A stretch of DNA of 64,000 nt, from contig NZ_CP036403.1 in assembly GCF_004322775.1 (NCBI RefSeq), positions 3,906,001-3,970,000 of the forward strand. Reading direction: 5' to 3'. The position numbers and the translations under genes are program-made. The DNA is from Ornithinimicrobium sufpigmenti (lineage in GTDB: Bacteria; Actinomycetota; Actinomycetes; Actinomycetales; Dermatophilaceae). Every line of letters begins with the position of its first letter. The first letter of the stretch is position 1. The notes under the pieces were generated by a model, which was not told where the DNA came from, ran no database searches, and was given only the letters and a program-made list of their open reading frames with translations. Below, one piece after another: positions 7,839 through 17,494 of this stretch.

Positions 7839-8594
7839 TCAGCCGACCCGCTCCCAGCCACGCTTCTGCGCCCGGGTGCCGGTGGCGGTGCCCCGGCGGA
7901 CGTCGCGGGAGCGGTAGACGATGTAGGGCCGCACGAAGTAGCCCAGCGGGGCGGAGAAGACGTGCACCAGCCGGGTGAACGGCCACATCGCGAACAGGAT
8001 GAACGCCCAGAACGCGTGCGCCCGGAAGCTCCAGGGGATGCCCTCCATCAGCGTCGGGTCCGGCTGGAACCAGAAGATCTGCCGGAACCACACCGAGACG
8101 TTCTCCCGGTAGTTGAAGTAGCCGTGGTCGCCGGTCTGCGCGGGGCTGACCCCGATCCCGGCGGTCTGCAGGGTGTTGAGCGCACCCAGCACGATGACGA
8201 GCATCAGCGCGGCATACATGACCTTGTCGTTGACCGTGGTGGCCGAGAAGACCGGCCCGACGGTGCGGCGCCGGTAGACCAGGATCGCCAGGCCGACCAC
8301 CGTCATGATCCCGAAGATGACCCCGCCGATGACCGCGAACTGGTGGTAGATCTCCTCGGGGATCACCCGGTCGGTCCACGACTTGGGAATCACCAGCCCC
8401 ATGAAGTGACCGGCCGCCACGCCCAGGATGCCGAAGTGGAACAGCGGGCTGCCGATCCGCAGGAGCTTGCGCTCGTAGAGCTGGGAGCTGCGGGTGGTCC
8501 ACCCGAACTTGTCGTAGCGGTACCGCCACACGTGTCCGACCACGAAGATCGCCAGGCAGACGTACGGGACGATCACCCAGAGGAAGGTACTCAT
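7839..8594 (-). CDS. narI: Respiratory nitrate reductase gamma subunit NarI
   Basis: 251-residue membrane cytochrome b subunit. It anchors the cytoplasm-facing NarGH dimer and oxidises quinol. Five hydrophobic segments are visible, with His residues in helices suited to two b hemes (for example GVAAGHFMGLV and HAFWAFILFAMWPFTRLVHVFSAP). It is the last gene of narGHJI; its ATG overlaps the narJ stop by 4 bases. Length is close to the roughly 225-residue enterobacterial protein. Confidence 0.95.
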   Translation of the reverse strand: MSTFLWVIVPYVCLAIFVVGHVWRYRYDKFGWTTRSSQLYERKLLRIGSPLFHFGILGVAAGHFMGLVIPKSWTDRVIPEEIYHQFAVIGGVIFGIMTVVGLAILVYRRRTVGPVFSATTVNDKVMYAALMLVIVLGALNTLQTAGIGVSPAQTGDHGYFNYRENVSVWFRQIFWFQPDPTLMEGIPWSFRAHAFWAFILFAMWPFTRLVHVFSAPLGYFVRPYIVYRSRDVRRGTATGTRAQKRGWERVG

Positions 8595-9394
8595 CGGGGG
8601 GCTCCTACGGGGATGGTGGATCCGAGCTGGGCGGGGGAGGTATGCGGTGCGCCGTCGCCGCAGCCGGCGCTGGGCTGCATGGGTGACTCGCGCATCTGGT
8701 CGAGGGCGGGGTCGATGGCGTAGGGCGCGTTGAGCGCGGCGTCGTCCAGGCCGACCGTCTCCTGCGGCGGGCCCTGGGCGATGAGCTTGGCCAGCGCGAC
8801 CTCGTCGTCGCTGTCCAGCGCGGGGAGCGTGGCGCGGACCGCCGACAGCACGTCGAGCCAGGGCGAGGACCGCTTGTCCAGGGCCCGGCGCAGCAGCTCG
8901 ATGCCGACCCGGTGGTCGTTGAGCAGCTTCCAGGCCGCGTCAGGGGCGGTGGTCGCCCCGAACTCCAGCACCACCGGAAGGAAGTCGGGCAGCTCGGCCG
9001 GGCTGTCCTCGCCCTCGCGCAGCTCCACCCCGTGCTCGCGGTAGAGCTGCTTGAACCGGACGAGGGCGACGCCCCGGTTGCGGGTGTCGCCGTACAGGAA
9101 GTACGTCAGGTGCAGGGCGCACTTGCGGGTGACGTCGAAGGTGTCGACGTAGGCGATCTGGAGGGCGCCGAGGCCGTCCTCCGCGACGACGGTCTCGACG
9201 TGGTCCAGGAACCGGTCCAGCGGCTCGACCGCCGACGCCGGGAGACCGGCGATCACCTCGCGCAGCACCGGCAGCCGCGCCGGCAGCTGGTCGTCGGGGT
9301 AGTCCAGCAGGAGCGAGCACACCTGCCAGGTGTCGGCCTGGGCCTGCGCGTCCAGCGCCGGCTGCGTGCGGCGGTGCCGCCTCCAGGGCAGCAT
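8591..9394 (-). CDS. narJ: Nitrate reductase assembly chaperone NarJ
   Basis: 267-residue TorD/DmsD-type chaperone, needed for molybdenum-cofactor insertion into NarG before membrane attachment. The family pattern is recognisable in LLLDYPDDQLPARLPVL and YVDTFDVTRKCALHLTYFL. It lies between narH and narI with a 1-base overlap at its start. The C-terminal tail (after about residue 225) is low-complexity and longer than in enterobacteria. Confidence 0.93.
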   Translation of the reverse strand: MLPWRRHRRTQPALDAQAQADTWQVCSLLLDYPDDQLPARLPVLREVIAGLPASAVEPLDRFLDHVETVVAEDGLGALQIAYVDTFDVTRKCALHLTYFLYGDTRNRGVALVRFKQLYREHGVELREGEDSPAELPDFLPVVLEFGATTAPDAAWKLLNDHRVGIELLRRALDKRSSPWLDVLSAVRATLPALDSDDEVALAKLIAQGPPQETVGLDDAALNAPYAIDPALDQMRESPMQPSAGCGDGAPHTSPAQLGSTIPVGAPR

Positions 9395-11160
9395 CAGCGC
9401 AGCCCCTCTGCCGAGCCCGCGGTGTTGTCCGGGCGGGCGCGGCCACCCTCCAGGGTGGCGTTGTCGTCCACCCCGTCGGCCGCCTCCAGCGGTGAGGTGA
9501 CGGCGGAGTCGCGGTCGGGGAAGAGCCCCTCGGGCATGCCGCGGCCGTCCCAGTTGAGCAGGTTGACCCGGCCCCGCTTGGCGCCGCCGGAGACGAGGGT
9601 GTCGGCGGTGGCCCGCTCCTGCAGCATCTTGAAGTTCTCCACCGCGACCGGGGTCACCCCGCCGCGGCCGGAGCCCTCGCCGAACGGGCCGGACATCTCC
9701 AGCAGCTCGTCGTCGAAGTCGCTGACCGGGCAGTCGGTGGCCGTCTCCTCCAGCGCGTGGGCCTGCTCGCCGTGGGCGGAGGGGATGACGTAGCGCTCCT
9801 CGTACTTGGCGATGGCCAGGAGGCGGAACATCTCATACATCTCCTCCTCGGTCATCCCCACCGCCTCCGGGATCTCGGCCCGCGGGTCGCGCCCGAGGTT
9901 GATGTCGCGCATGTAGGACCGCATCGCCGCCAGCTTGCGCAGGACGTCGTTGACCGGGCCCACGTCACCCGCGGTGAACAGGTTGGCGAGGTACTCCACC
10001 GGGATGCGCAGCGTGTCGATCGCGGCGAACAGGTTGTCCTTGTCCTCCGCGTCGTAGCCGGTGCCCTTGATCGCGTCGACGACCGGTGACAGCGGCGGGA
10101 TGTACCAGACCATCGGCATCGTGCGGTACTCCGGGTGCAGCGGCAGCGCCACCTTGTAGTCCTGGATGAGCTTGAGGACCGGGGACTTCTTGGCCGCCTC
10201 GATCCAGTCACCGGGGATGCCGGCGCGCTCCGCCTCGCGCGCCACCGCGGGGTCGCGGGGGTCGAGGAAGACCGAGCGCTGCGCCTCGTACAGGTCGTGC
10301 TCGTCCTGCACGGAGGCCGCCTCGAGCACCTTGTCGGCGTCGTAGAGCATCAGCCCGATGTAGCGCAGCCGGCCCACGCAGGTCTCGGCGCACACCGTGG
10401 GGATGCCGACCTCGATGCGCGGGTAGCAGAAGGTGCACTTCTCGGCCTTGCCGGTCTTGTGGTTGAAGTAGACCTTCTTGTAGGGGCAGCCGGTGACGCA
10501 CTGCCGCCAGCCGCGGCACTGGTCCTGGTCGACCAGCACGATCCCGTCCTCGGCCCGCTTGTAGATCGCGCCGGAGGGGCAGGAGGCCGCGCAGCTGGGG
10601 TTGAGGCAGTGCTCGCAGATCCGCGGCAGGTAGAACATGAAGGTCTCTTCGAACTCGAACTTGACCTTGTCCTGCAGCCCCTTGAGCATCGGGTCCTGTG
10701 CCGCGTGCTCGTGCGAGCCACCCAGGTCGTCGTCCCAGTTGGCCGACCACTCGATGTTGATCTGCTTGCCGGAGATCAGCGAGTACGGCTTGGCGACCGG
10801 GAAGTTCTCCTGCGCCGGGGCGTGCAGCAGCGTCTCGTAGTCGTAGGTCCACGGCTCGTAGTAGTCGTTGATGCTGGGCATCTTGGGGCTGGAGAAGATG
10901 TTCAGCAGCTTGGTGAGCCGCCCGCCCGCCTTCAGCTTGAGCCGGCCGTTCGGGGTGACCTCCCAGCCGCCCTTCCAGACCTCCTGGTCCTCATACCCGC
11001 GCGGGTAGCCCATGCCGGGCTTGGTCTCGACGTTGTTGAACCACACGTACTCCGTGCCCTGCCGGTTGGTCCACGCCTGCTTGCAGGTCACCGAGCAGGT
11101 GTGGCACCCGATGCACTTGTCGAGGTTCATCACCATCGCCATCTGGGCCATGACGCGCAT
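9394..11160 (-). CDS. narH: Respiratory nitrate reductase beta subunit NarH
   Basis: 588-residue iron-sulfur subunit that passes electrons from the NarI hemes to NarG. Ferredoxin-type motifs begin with CIGCHTCSVTC (about residues 16-26). A central set (CEHCLNPSCAASCP) and a third (CRGWRQCVTGCPYKKV) follow; that third motif carries the Trp typical of the [3Fe-4S]-ligating cluster. CTFC and CVGR follow. It starts one base after the narG stop. It is about 75 residues longer than the E. coli protein, mostly in an acidic, Gly-rich C terminus. Confidence 0.97.
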   Translation of the reverse strand: MRVMAQMAMVMNLDKCIGCHTCSVTCKQAWTNRQGTEYVWFNNVETKPGMGYPRGYEDQEVWKGGWEVTPNGRLKLKAGGRLTKLLNIFSSPKMPSINDYYEPWTYDYETLLHAPAQENFPVAKPYSLISGKQINIEWSANWDDDLGGSHEHAAQDPMLKGLQDKVKFEFEETFMFYLPRICEHCLNPSCAASCPSGAIYKRAEDGIVLVDQDQCRGWRQCVTGCPYKKVYFNHKTGKAEKCTFCYPRIEVGIPTVCAETCVGRLRYIGLMLYDADKVLEAASVQDEHDLYEAQRSVFLDPRDPAVAREAERAGIPGDWIEAAKKSPVLKLIQDYKVALPLHPEYRTMPMVWYIPPLSPVVDAIKGTGYDAEDKDNLFAAIDTLRIPVEYLANLFTAGDVGPVNDVLRKLAAMRSYMRDINLGRDPRAEIPEAVGMTEEEMYEMFRLLAIAKYEERYVIPSAHGEQAHALEETATDCPVSDFDDELLEMSGPFGEGSGRGGVTPVAVENFKMLQERATADTLVSGGAKRGRVNLLNWDGRGMPEGLFPDRDSAVTSPLEAADGVDDNATLEGGRARPDNTAGSAEGLR

Positions 11161-14100
11161 TTAATATTCCACCTTCGCAGTCCGCTTACGGATCATCGTG
11201 ACTTCGTCCCGGTTGTTGCCGGTCGGTCCGATGTAGTTGAAGAAGTAGGCGTGCTGGGCATAGCCGCCGATGATGTGGCTGGGTTTCATCAGGATCCGGG
11301 TCAGGCTGTTGTGGATGCCGCCGCGCTTGCGGTCCGTCTCCGTCAGCGGCACGTCGATCAGCCGGTCCTGGGCGTGGTGCATGTAGACCGTGCCCTCGGG
11401 CATCCGGTGGCTGACGATCGCCCGGCAGGCGACCACGCCGTTGCGGTTGACCGCCTCGATCCAGTCGTTGTCCTTGACCCCGATCTTGGCGGCGTCCTTG
11501 TCGGACATCCAGATCACCTGGCCGCCGCGGGAGAGCGAGAGCATGAACAGGTTGTCCTGGTACTCGCTGTGGATCGACCACTTGTTGTGCGGGGTCAGGT
11601 AGCGCACCGACACCCCGAGCTCGTTCTGCTCACCGGGCGTGCTCTCCCCGAACAGGGTCTTCATGTTCAGCGGCGGTCGGTAGGTCGGCAGCGCCTCGCC
11701 CATCCCGAGCATCCAGTCGTGGTCCAGGTAGAACTGCTGGCGGCCGGTGAGGGTGTGGAACGGCTTGGAGCGCTCGATGTTGATGGTGAACGGGCTGTAG
11801 CGCCGCCCGCCGGACTCGCTGCCGGACCACTCGGGGGAGGTGATGACCGGCACGGGCGCGGCCTGGGTGTCGGCGAAGGTGATCTGCTTGCCCTCGTGCT
11901 CGGAGGCCAGGTCGTGCAGCTGGGTCCCGGTGCGCTGCTCCAGGAACTTGAAGCCCTGGGTGGCCAGATGGCCGTTGCTCACCGCCGACAGGTGCATGAT
12001 CGCGTCGGCGAACTGGATGTCGGTCGCCAGCGTGGGCTGGCCGTCAGCGGCACCGCCGCGCACCACCCCGTTGCGCTGGGCGAGGATGTCGACCTCCCGG
12101 CTCACCTCATACTTCACGCCCTTGGTCTGCATGCCGACGTTCTTCAGCAGCGGGCCGATCGCGGTCATCTTGTCGTAGATGGCCGTGTAGTCGCGCTCGA
12201 CCTCGGCGATCACCGGCAGGGTCTTGCCCGGTATGGCGTCCACCTCACCGGTCTTCCAGTCCAGGACCCGCCCGTGCACCGTCGCCATCGCCTCGGGGGT
12301 GTCGTGCCACAGCGGCTTGGTGACCACGTCCTTGCGGGTGCCGAGGTGGTCGACGGCCAGCTCGGAGAACCGCTTGGCGATCGCCTTCCACGCCTCCCAG
12401 TCCGTCTTGGACTGCCACGGCGGGGAGATGGCCGGGTTGAAGGAGTGGATGAACGGGTGCATGTCGGTGGTGTTGAGGTCGTGCTTCTCGTACCAGGTCG
12501 CCGCCGGCAGGACCACGTCGGAGAACAGCGTGGAGCTGGTCATCCGGAAGTCCAGGGTGAGCAGCAGGTCGAGCTTGCCCTCCGGCGCCCGCTCCGGCCA
12601 CGGTATGCCGTGGGGGCGCAGGTGCTCGGGCGCCTCGGTCGCCTTGACCGCGTTGTCCGCGCCGAGCAGGTGCTTGAGGAAGTACTCGTTGCCCTTGGCG
12701 CTGGACCCGAGCAGGTTGGCCCGCCACAGGGACAGGATCCGGGGGAAGTTCTCCGGGTTCTCCGGGTCCTCGACCGCGAACTGCAGCGTGCCCTCCTTCA
12801 GCTGGCTGGCCACATACTCCGGAGCGCTCATCCCGGCGGCGGCCGCCTCGTCCGCCACCTGCAGCGAGGACCGGTCGAACTGCGGGTAGGACGGGGTCCA
12901 GCCCAGCCGCACCGACTGCGCCAGCAGGTCCATCGTGGTCTGCCCGGCGAACAACCCGGTGTTGCCGTTGATCGCGTCGGCGTCGAAGGTGTCGTAGCGG
13001 TACTGCGAGGTGTGGACGTACCAGTAGGCCGTCTGGTTCATGTGCCGCGGGGGGCGCACCCAGTCCAGCGCGAAGGCCAGGTGCTGGAAGCCCATGATCG
13101 GCCGGATCTTCTCCTGACCGACGTAGTGCGCCCAGCCGCCGCCGTTGCGGCCCTGGCAGCCGGTGATCGTGGTCAGCACCAGCATGGCCCGGTAGACCTG
13201 GTCGGAGTGGTACCAGTGGTTGGTGCCGGCGCCCATGAGGATCATCCCGCGCCCGTTCGTGTCGATGGCGTTCTGCGCCCACTCACGCGCGATCCGGATG
13301 ATCTGCTCCGGCGGGGCCCCGCAGATCTCGGCCGCCCAGGCGGGGGTGGCCGGCACCGACGGGTCCTCGTAGCCGGTGGGCCACTGGCCGGGCAGTCCGT
13401 CCCGCGCCACGCCGTAGTGCGCGAGCATCAGGTCCAGCACCGTGGTGACCAGGTGCTCCCCGACCCGGCGGACCGGGACGCCACGCCGCTCGGTGCGCAT
13501 CTGCCCCTCGACGTTGTCGAAGCGCGGGAGCACGACCTCCACGGCCTCACCGGTGTCGCCGTAGAGCGTCAGCGCGGGGTCGATGCCGTCCAGGTCGAGG
13601 TTCCACCGGCCGGCGCCGTCGTCGCCGTAGCGGTGGCCGATCGAGCCGTTGGGGATGGCGACGTCGTCGACCGCGCGGTCCAGGACGGCCGGCTTCCACA
13701 GCGCGTTCTCGCTCTGCTGCTCGGGGTAGTGCCCGTCCAGGTCGCCGGCGGTCAGGAACTTTGACGGTTGGTACGTGCCGTCCTCCTGCTGGACGAGGGT
13801 GACCAGGTAGGGCAGGTCGGTGAAGCGCTTGTTGTAGTCGGTGAAGAAGTCCACCTGCTGGTCGACGAAGAACTCCTTGAGGACCACGTGGCCCATCCCC
13901 ATCGCCAGGGCGCCGTCGGTGCCCGGGTCGGAGGCGACCCACTCGTCGGCGAACTTGACGTTGTCGGCGTAGTCGGGGGAGACCGCGATGACCTTCTGGC
14001 CGCGGTAGCGGGCCTCGACCATCCAGTGCGCGTCGGGGGTGCGGGTCAGCGGGACGTTGGAGCCCCACATGATCAGGTAGCCGGCGTCCCACCAGTCCCC

Positions 14101-14865
14101 GGACTCCGGCACGTCGGTCTGGTCGCCGAACATCTGCGGGGAGGCGTTGGGCAGGTCGGCATACCAGTCGTAGAAGGAGAGCATCGGCGCGCCGATGAGC
14201 TCGTGGAACCGGGAGCCGGAGGAGTAGGAGACCGGCGACATCGCCGGGATCGGGGAGAAGCCGGCGATCCGGTCCGGGCCGTAGCGCTTGACCGTGTAGA
14301 CGTGCGCCGCCGCGATGAGGTCCACGACCTCCTCCCAGGTGGAGCGGACCAGCCCGCCCTTGCCGCGCGCGCTCTTGTAGGCGCGGGCCTTCTCTTCGTC
14401 CTGGACGATCGAGGCCCAGGCGAGCACGGAGTCGCCGTACTCCCGGCGCGCCTCCCGGAACATCTCCAGCAGGGTGCCGCGCACGTAGGGGTAGCGCACC
14501 CGGGTGGGGCTGTAGGTGTACCAGGAGAAGGCGGCGCCGCGGGGGCATCCGCGGGGCTCGTACTCCGGGCGGTCAGCACCGGCCGACGGGTAGTCCGTCT
14601 GCTGCGCCTCCCAGGTGATGATCCCGTCCTTGACGTAGACCTTCCAGCTGCAGGAGCCGGTGCAGTTGACGCCGTGGGTGGAGCGGACGACCTTGTCGTG
14701 GCTCCACCGGTCGCGGTAGAAGGCGTCTCCGGAGCGGCCACCGGTGACGTGGACCGAGCGCTGGTCGTCCGAGACCTCGCCGCGGGTGAAGAACCGGCTG
14801 GTGCTCACCAGCGCCTGGCTCAGCGGCCCGTCCAAACCCGGACGGCTCTGGGTGCTCTGGCTCAT
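11161..14865 (-). CDS. narG: Respiratory nitrate reductase alpha subunit NarG
   Basis: 1234-residue molybdo-bis-MGD catalytic subunit reducing nitrate to nitrite in the cytoplasm. The N-terminal cluster motif is H64-x3-C68-x3-C72 with C107, the His-ligated FS0 cluster typical of NarG. The molybdenum ligand is predicted as Asp251 in the segment DQTDVPESGDWW. No twin-arginine signal is seen, as expected for the cytoplasm-facing type. It is the first gene of narGHJI. The HTH regulator ends 48 bp upstream on the same strand, so they may share a transcript. Confidence 0.98.
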   Translation of the reverse strand: MSQSTQSRPGLDGPLSQALVSTSRFFTRGEVSDDQRSVHVTGGRSGDAFYRDRWSHDKVVRSTHGVNCTGSCSWKVYVKDGIITWEAQQTDYPSAGADRPEYEPRGCPRGAAFSWYTYSPTRVRYPYVRGTLLEMFREARREYGDSVLAWASIVQDEEKARAYKSARGKGGLVRSTWEEVVDLIAAAHVYTVKRYGPDRIAGFSPIPAMSPVSYSSGSRFHELIGAPMLSFYDWYADLPNASPQMFGDQTDVPESGDWWDAGYLIMWGSNVPLTRTPDAHWMVEARYRGQKVIAVSPDYADNVKFADEWVASDPGTDGALAMGMGHVVLKEFFVDQQVDFFTDYNKRFTDLPYLVTLVQQEDGTYQPSKFLTAGDLDGHYPEQQSENALWKPAVLDRAVDDVAIPNGSIGHRYGDDGAGRWNLDLDGIDPALTLYGDTGEAVEVVLPRFDNVEGQMRTERRGVPVRRVGEHLVTTVLDLMLAHYGVARDGLPGQWPTGYEDPSVPATPAWAAEICGAPPEQIIRIAREWAQNAIDTNGRGMILMGAGTNHWYHSDQVYRAMLVLTTITGCQGRNGGGWAHYVGQEKIRPIMGFQHLAFALDWVRPPRHMNQTAYWYVHTSQYRYDTFDADAINGNTGLFAGQTTMDLLAQSVRLGWTPSYPQFDRSSLQVADEAAAAGMSAPEYVASQLKEGTLQFAVEDPENPENFPRILSLWRANLLGSSAKGNEYFLKHLLGADNAVKATEAPEHLRPHGIPWPERAPEGKLDLLLTLDFRMTSSTLFSDVVLPAATWYEKHDLNTTDMHPFIHSFNPAISPPWQSKTDWEAWKAIAKRFSELAVDHLGTRKDVVTKPLWHDTPEAMATVHGRVLDWKTGEVDAIPGKTLPVIAEVERDYTAIYDKMTAIGPLLKNVGMQTKGVKYEVSREVDILAQRNGVVRGGAADGQPTLATDIQFADAIMHLSAVSNGHLATQGFKFLEQRTGTQLHDLASEHEGKQITFADTQAAPVPVITSPEWSGSESGGRRYSPFTINIERSKPFHTLTGRQQFYLDHDWMLGMGEALPTYRPPLNMKTLFGESTPGEQNELGVSVRYLTPHNKWSIHSEYQDNLFMLSLSRGGQVIWMSDKDAAKIGVKDNDWIEAVNRNGVVACRAIVSHRMPEGTVYMHHAQDRLIDVPLTETDRKRGGIHNSLTRILMKPSHIIGGYAQHAYFFNYIGPTGNNRDEVTMIRKRTAKVEY

Positions 14866-14913
14866 GAGGTGCTCTCCTGATCGGTGGCGACGGGTCTGCT
14901 GGACGGGCTGGGT

Positions 14914-15837
14914 CTAGGCCCCGGTCGCCGGCCCGAGGGCGGGCGGTTCCGGGGGTTGCGGTTCGGTGCTGACGGGCTCCGTATGCGGTGCGCCGGACGG
15001 CGGAGCTGTCGCGGGCGCAGCGGTGGCGGGCGCAGCGGTGGCGGGCAGGTCGTCGGGCAGGACCAGGCCCTCGACGTCAGCGGGCCCGCCGTCGCGGAAG
15101 ATCACGGCGTGGCAGGTCTGCGGTCCGACGAAGGGACGCAGGCTGACCTCGGCCTGCTCCTCCCCGGCGACCTCCAGCGCGCCGCGGAGCAGACCGCGGT
15201 GCACCCCGCAGACCACGGCCGGGCGGACCCGGGCCAGCTCGAGGAAGGGGCAGTCCCGCAGCGTCAGGGTCGTCTCCCCCTCGGCACCGTCGACGCTGAG
15301 ATCGGGCGTGTAGCCCCACTCGGCCAGCAGGTCGACCACGTGCCCCATCTTCCCGAGCCACTCGCCGGCGGTCGCCGCGGGCTCCTCCGGCCCGACCTGA
15401 CCCCGGTCGGCCAGCCGCTGGCGGACCCACTCGGCTCCCGCCTCCTCCGGGGACAGGTGCGCCACGGAGTCCGGGTCCAGCGCCTCGGCGAGGAGCGTGG
15501 CCAGCACCTGGTACGGCCCTTCGGCCTGCGGCGACTCCGAGGGGGTGAGCTCTCCGTCGACGACGACGTACTTCTTCTTCGGCCGCCCCGCTCCCCCGCC
15601 CCGGACGAAGTGCGCCTCCAGCAGGCCCGCGGCGACCAGCTGGTCGAGGTGGAAGCGCACGGTCGTGCTGTGCAGGCTCAGCAGCTGGCCCAGCTCTGCT
15701 GCGGTGAGCCCGCTGGCGCGGGTCGGTCGGCCCTCGACGGCCAGCCGGGGCAGGCCCGCCAGGGTGTCCACGATCCGCCGGCGCACGGCGGAGGTGAGCA
15801 GCGCTGCTCCCTCGTTCGGCGTCTCGGCGGCCCTCAC
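14914..15837 (-). CDS. HTH regulator with C-terminal cysteine module, candidate Fe-S sensor of the nar/nir genes
   Basis: 307 residues from GTG at 15837, with an AAAAGGGAG Shine-Dalgarno. Residues 15-90 form a winged helix of the ArsR/SufR type (AAELGQLLSLHSTTVRFHLD, then GRPKKKY). The C-terminal part has Cys196, Cys210 and Cys242, with His213 nearby (CPFLELARVRPAVVCGVHRG), resembling Fe-S-binding SufR-like regulators. A Pro/Ala/Glu tail follows. It lies between narG and the divergent narK operon, the expected place for a local regulator. A redox or NO-sensing role is inferred. Confidence 0.75.
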   Translation of the reverse strand: MRAAETPNEGAALLTSAVRRRIVDTLAGLPRLAVEGRPTRASGLTAAELGQLLSLHSTTVRFHLDQLVAAGLLEAHFVRGGGAGRPKKKYVVVDGELTPSESPQAEGPYQVLATLLAEALDPDSVAHLSPEEAGAEWVRQRLADRGQVGPEEPAATAGEWLGKMGHVVDLLAEWGYTPDLSVDGAEGETTLTLRDCPFLELARVRPAVVCGVHRGLLRGALEVAGEEQAEVSLRPFVGPQTCHAVIFRDGGPADVEGLVLPDDLPATAAPATAAPATAPPSGAPHTEPVSTEPQPPEPPALGPATGA

Positions 15838-15869
15838 TGCGACTCCCTTTTAGCGGATTGCGACGTCTT

Positions 15870-16046
15870 ATCTAAACCCATCGGCGGGCCAGACGCAAGG
15901 GGGATCGGCCGCTCGTCGGCGACCTGGCGATCTGCGCACGCAGCGCCTCCCACCAGCAGAAATACGGCATACATCTATGCGCGAATTGAACGCACGTGCC
16001 GTGTGGCGAAGGGGTCAACCCAGGTGTAGGGTACGGGTGTTTAGAT
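15870..16046. promoter_or_regulatory. Divergent promoter region with paired GTTTAGAT boxes
   Basis: The 250-bp gap between the HTH regulator (minus) and narK (plus) has the AT-richest stretch nearby. ATCTAAAC at 15870-15877 and its exact complement GTTTAGAT at 16039-16046 sit near opposite ends, each close to one of the divergent starts. They are candidates for one operator motif. No canonical FNR box (TTGAT-N4-ATCAA) was found. Confidence 0.45.
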
Positions 16047-16087
16047 GACTCTCTCCGTCAAATGCCTTCCTCACCCATAGGAGCAGG

Positions 16088-17494
16088 ATGAGCAACGCCC
16101 CCGCCGGCGTCCAGACGCGCACCGCCTCGCAGGCTGGCCGCGTCATGTGGATCTCCACCACCGCCTTCACGCTGATGTTCGCGGTCTGGCTGATGTTCGG
16201 CATCCTCGGCAAGCCCATCCAGGAGGAGTTCGGGCTCACCGACACCCAGCTGTCCTGGATCTCGGCGGTCGCCGTGCTCAACGGCTCGATCTGGCGTCTG
16301 CCCGCCGGGATGCTCACCGACCGGATCGGCGGCCGCAAGATGATGACCGCGATCCTGGTGGTCAGCGCGGTGCCCGCCTTCATGGTCAGCAGGGCCGAGA
16401 GCTACGGGTGGCTGCTGGTGCTGGCCTTCCTCGTCGGCTTCGCCGGCAACTCCTTCTCGGTCGGCATCGCCTGGAACGCCGCCTGGACGCCCCGTGAGCG
16501 CCAGGGGTTCGCCCTCGGCCTGTTCGGCGCCGGCAACGTGGGCGCCTCGGTCACCAAGTTCATCGGCCCGCCGATCATCGCCGCAACGGCGGGCTCGACC
16601 GTCATCCTGGGGCTCCAGGGCGGGTGGCGCCTCATCCCGGTCGTGTATGCCGTGCTGCTGCTCGTCATGGCGGCGATCACCTGGTTCGGCACCCCGTCCC
16701 AGGACCGGATGCCCGGCTCGTCCCGGACGCTGGGGCAGATGATGACCCCGCTCCGTCAGCTGCGGGTGTGGCGGTTCAGCCTCTACTACGTCGCCGTCTT
16801 CGGCGCCTACGTCGCCCTGGCGGCGTGGATGCCCATCTACTACATCAACAACTTCGGGGTCTCGCTGACGACCGCCGGCCTGCTGACCGCGCTGTTCATC
16901 TTCCCCGCCTCGCTGCTGCGTCCGGTGGGTGGCTGGTTCACCGACCGCTGGGGCGCCCGCAAGGCGATGTACGGCACCTTCTTCGTCATGCTGGTCACCT
17001 CCGGCATCCTGATGATGCCCAACGGCCACGTGGTCATCAACCACGCCGACGGCCGGGCCACCGAGCACCTGGGCTACGCGATGCACATCGTGCCGTTCAC
17101 CATCCTGCTCTTCCTGCTCGGCTGCGCGATGGGCGTGGGCAAGGCGGCCGTCTTCAAGCACATCCCCGAGTACTTCCCGGACAACGTCGGCCCGGTCGGC
17201 GGCCTCGTCGGCATGCTCGGCGGCCTGGGCGGGTTCTTCCTGCCGCCGCTGTTCGCCTACACCGAGGAGTGGTCCGGCTTCCCGACCTCCACCTTCTTCG
17301 TCCTCTTCCTCCTCACCGCCGTCTGCCTGCTGTGGATGCACCTCACCGTCGTCCGCATGCTGCACGCGCAGTCCCCCGAGCTGTCCGACAAGCTCGAGCC
17401 CAGCGACGGCGAGCAGGACCTCGACCGCACCTTCACCGGAACACCTGACCAGCACGACGAGCCCGACAGCCGTCTACAGGAGGCACAGCGATGA
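16088..17494 (+). CDS. narK: Nitrate/nitrite transporter NarK (MFS)
   Basis: 468-residue MFS protein with 12 predicted helices and NarK-type Gly-rich motifs (FAGNSFSVGIAWNAAW and KAAVFKHIPEYFPDNVGPVGGLVG). It would import nitrate or exchange it for nitrite for the cytoplasmic NarG site. The ATG at 16088 has TAGGAG upstream. It is the first gene of a six-gene plus-strand operon reaching nirK, divergent from nar. Its end overlaps the next narK by 4 bases. Confidence 0.95.
   Translation: MSNAPAGVQTRTASQAGRVMWISTTAFTLMFAVWLMFGILGKPIQEEFGLTDTQLSWISAVAVLNGSIWRLPAGMLTDRIGGRKMMTAILVVSAVPAFMVSRAESYGWLLVLAFLVGFAGNSFSVGIAWNAAWTPRERQGFALGLFGAGNVGASVTKFIGPPIIAATAGSTVILGLQGGWRLIPVVYAVLLLVMAAITWFGTPSQDRMPGSSRTLGQMMTPLRQLRVWRFSLYYVAVFGAYVALAAWMPIYYINNFGVSLTTAGLLTALFIFPASLLRPVGGWFTDRWGARKAMYGTFFVMLVTSGILMMPNGHVVINHADGRATEHLGYAMHIVPFTILLFLLGCAMGVGKAAVFKHIPEYFPDNVGPVGGLVGMLGGLGGFFLPPLFAYTEEWSGFPTSTFFVLFLLTAVCLLWMHLTVVRMLHAQSPELSDKLEPSDGEQDLDRTFTGTPDQHDEPDSRLQEAQR

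Noticed and set aside
10135..13764. Very long plus-strand open frame (1209 codons) opposite narH and narG
   Set aside because: It is an antisense shadow caused by high third-position GC in narGH. The product is low-complexity Val/Leu/Gly/Arg with no domain.
15838..16087. FNR box in the nar/narK divergent region
   Set aside because: No TTGAT-N4-ATCAA or close variant was found; only the GTTTAGAT pair stands out.
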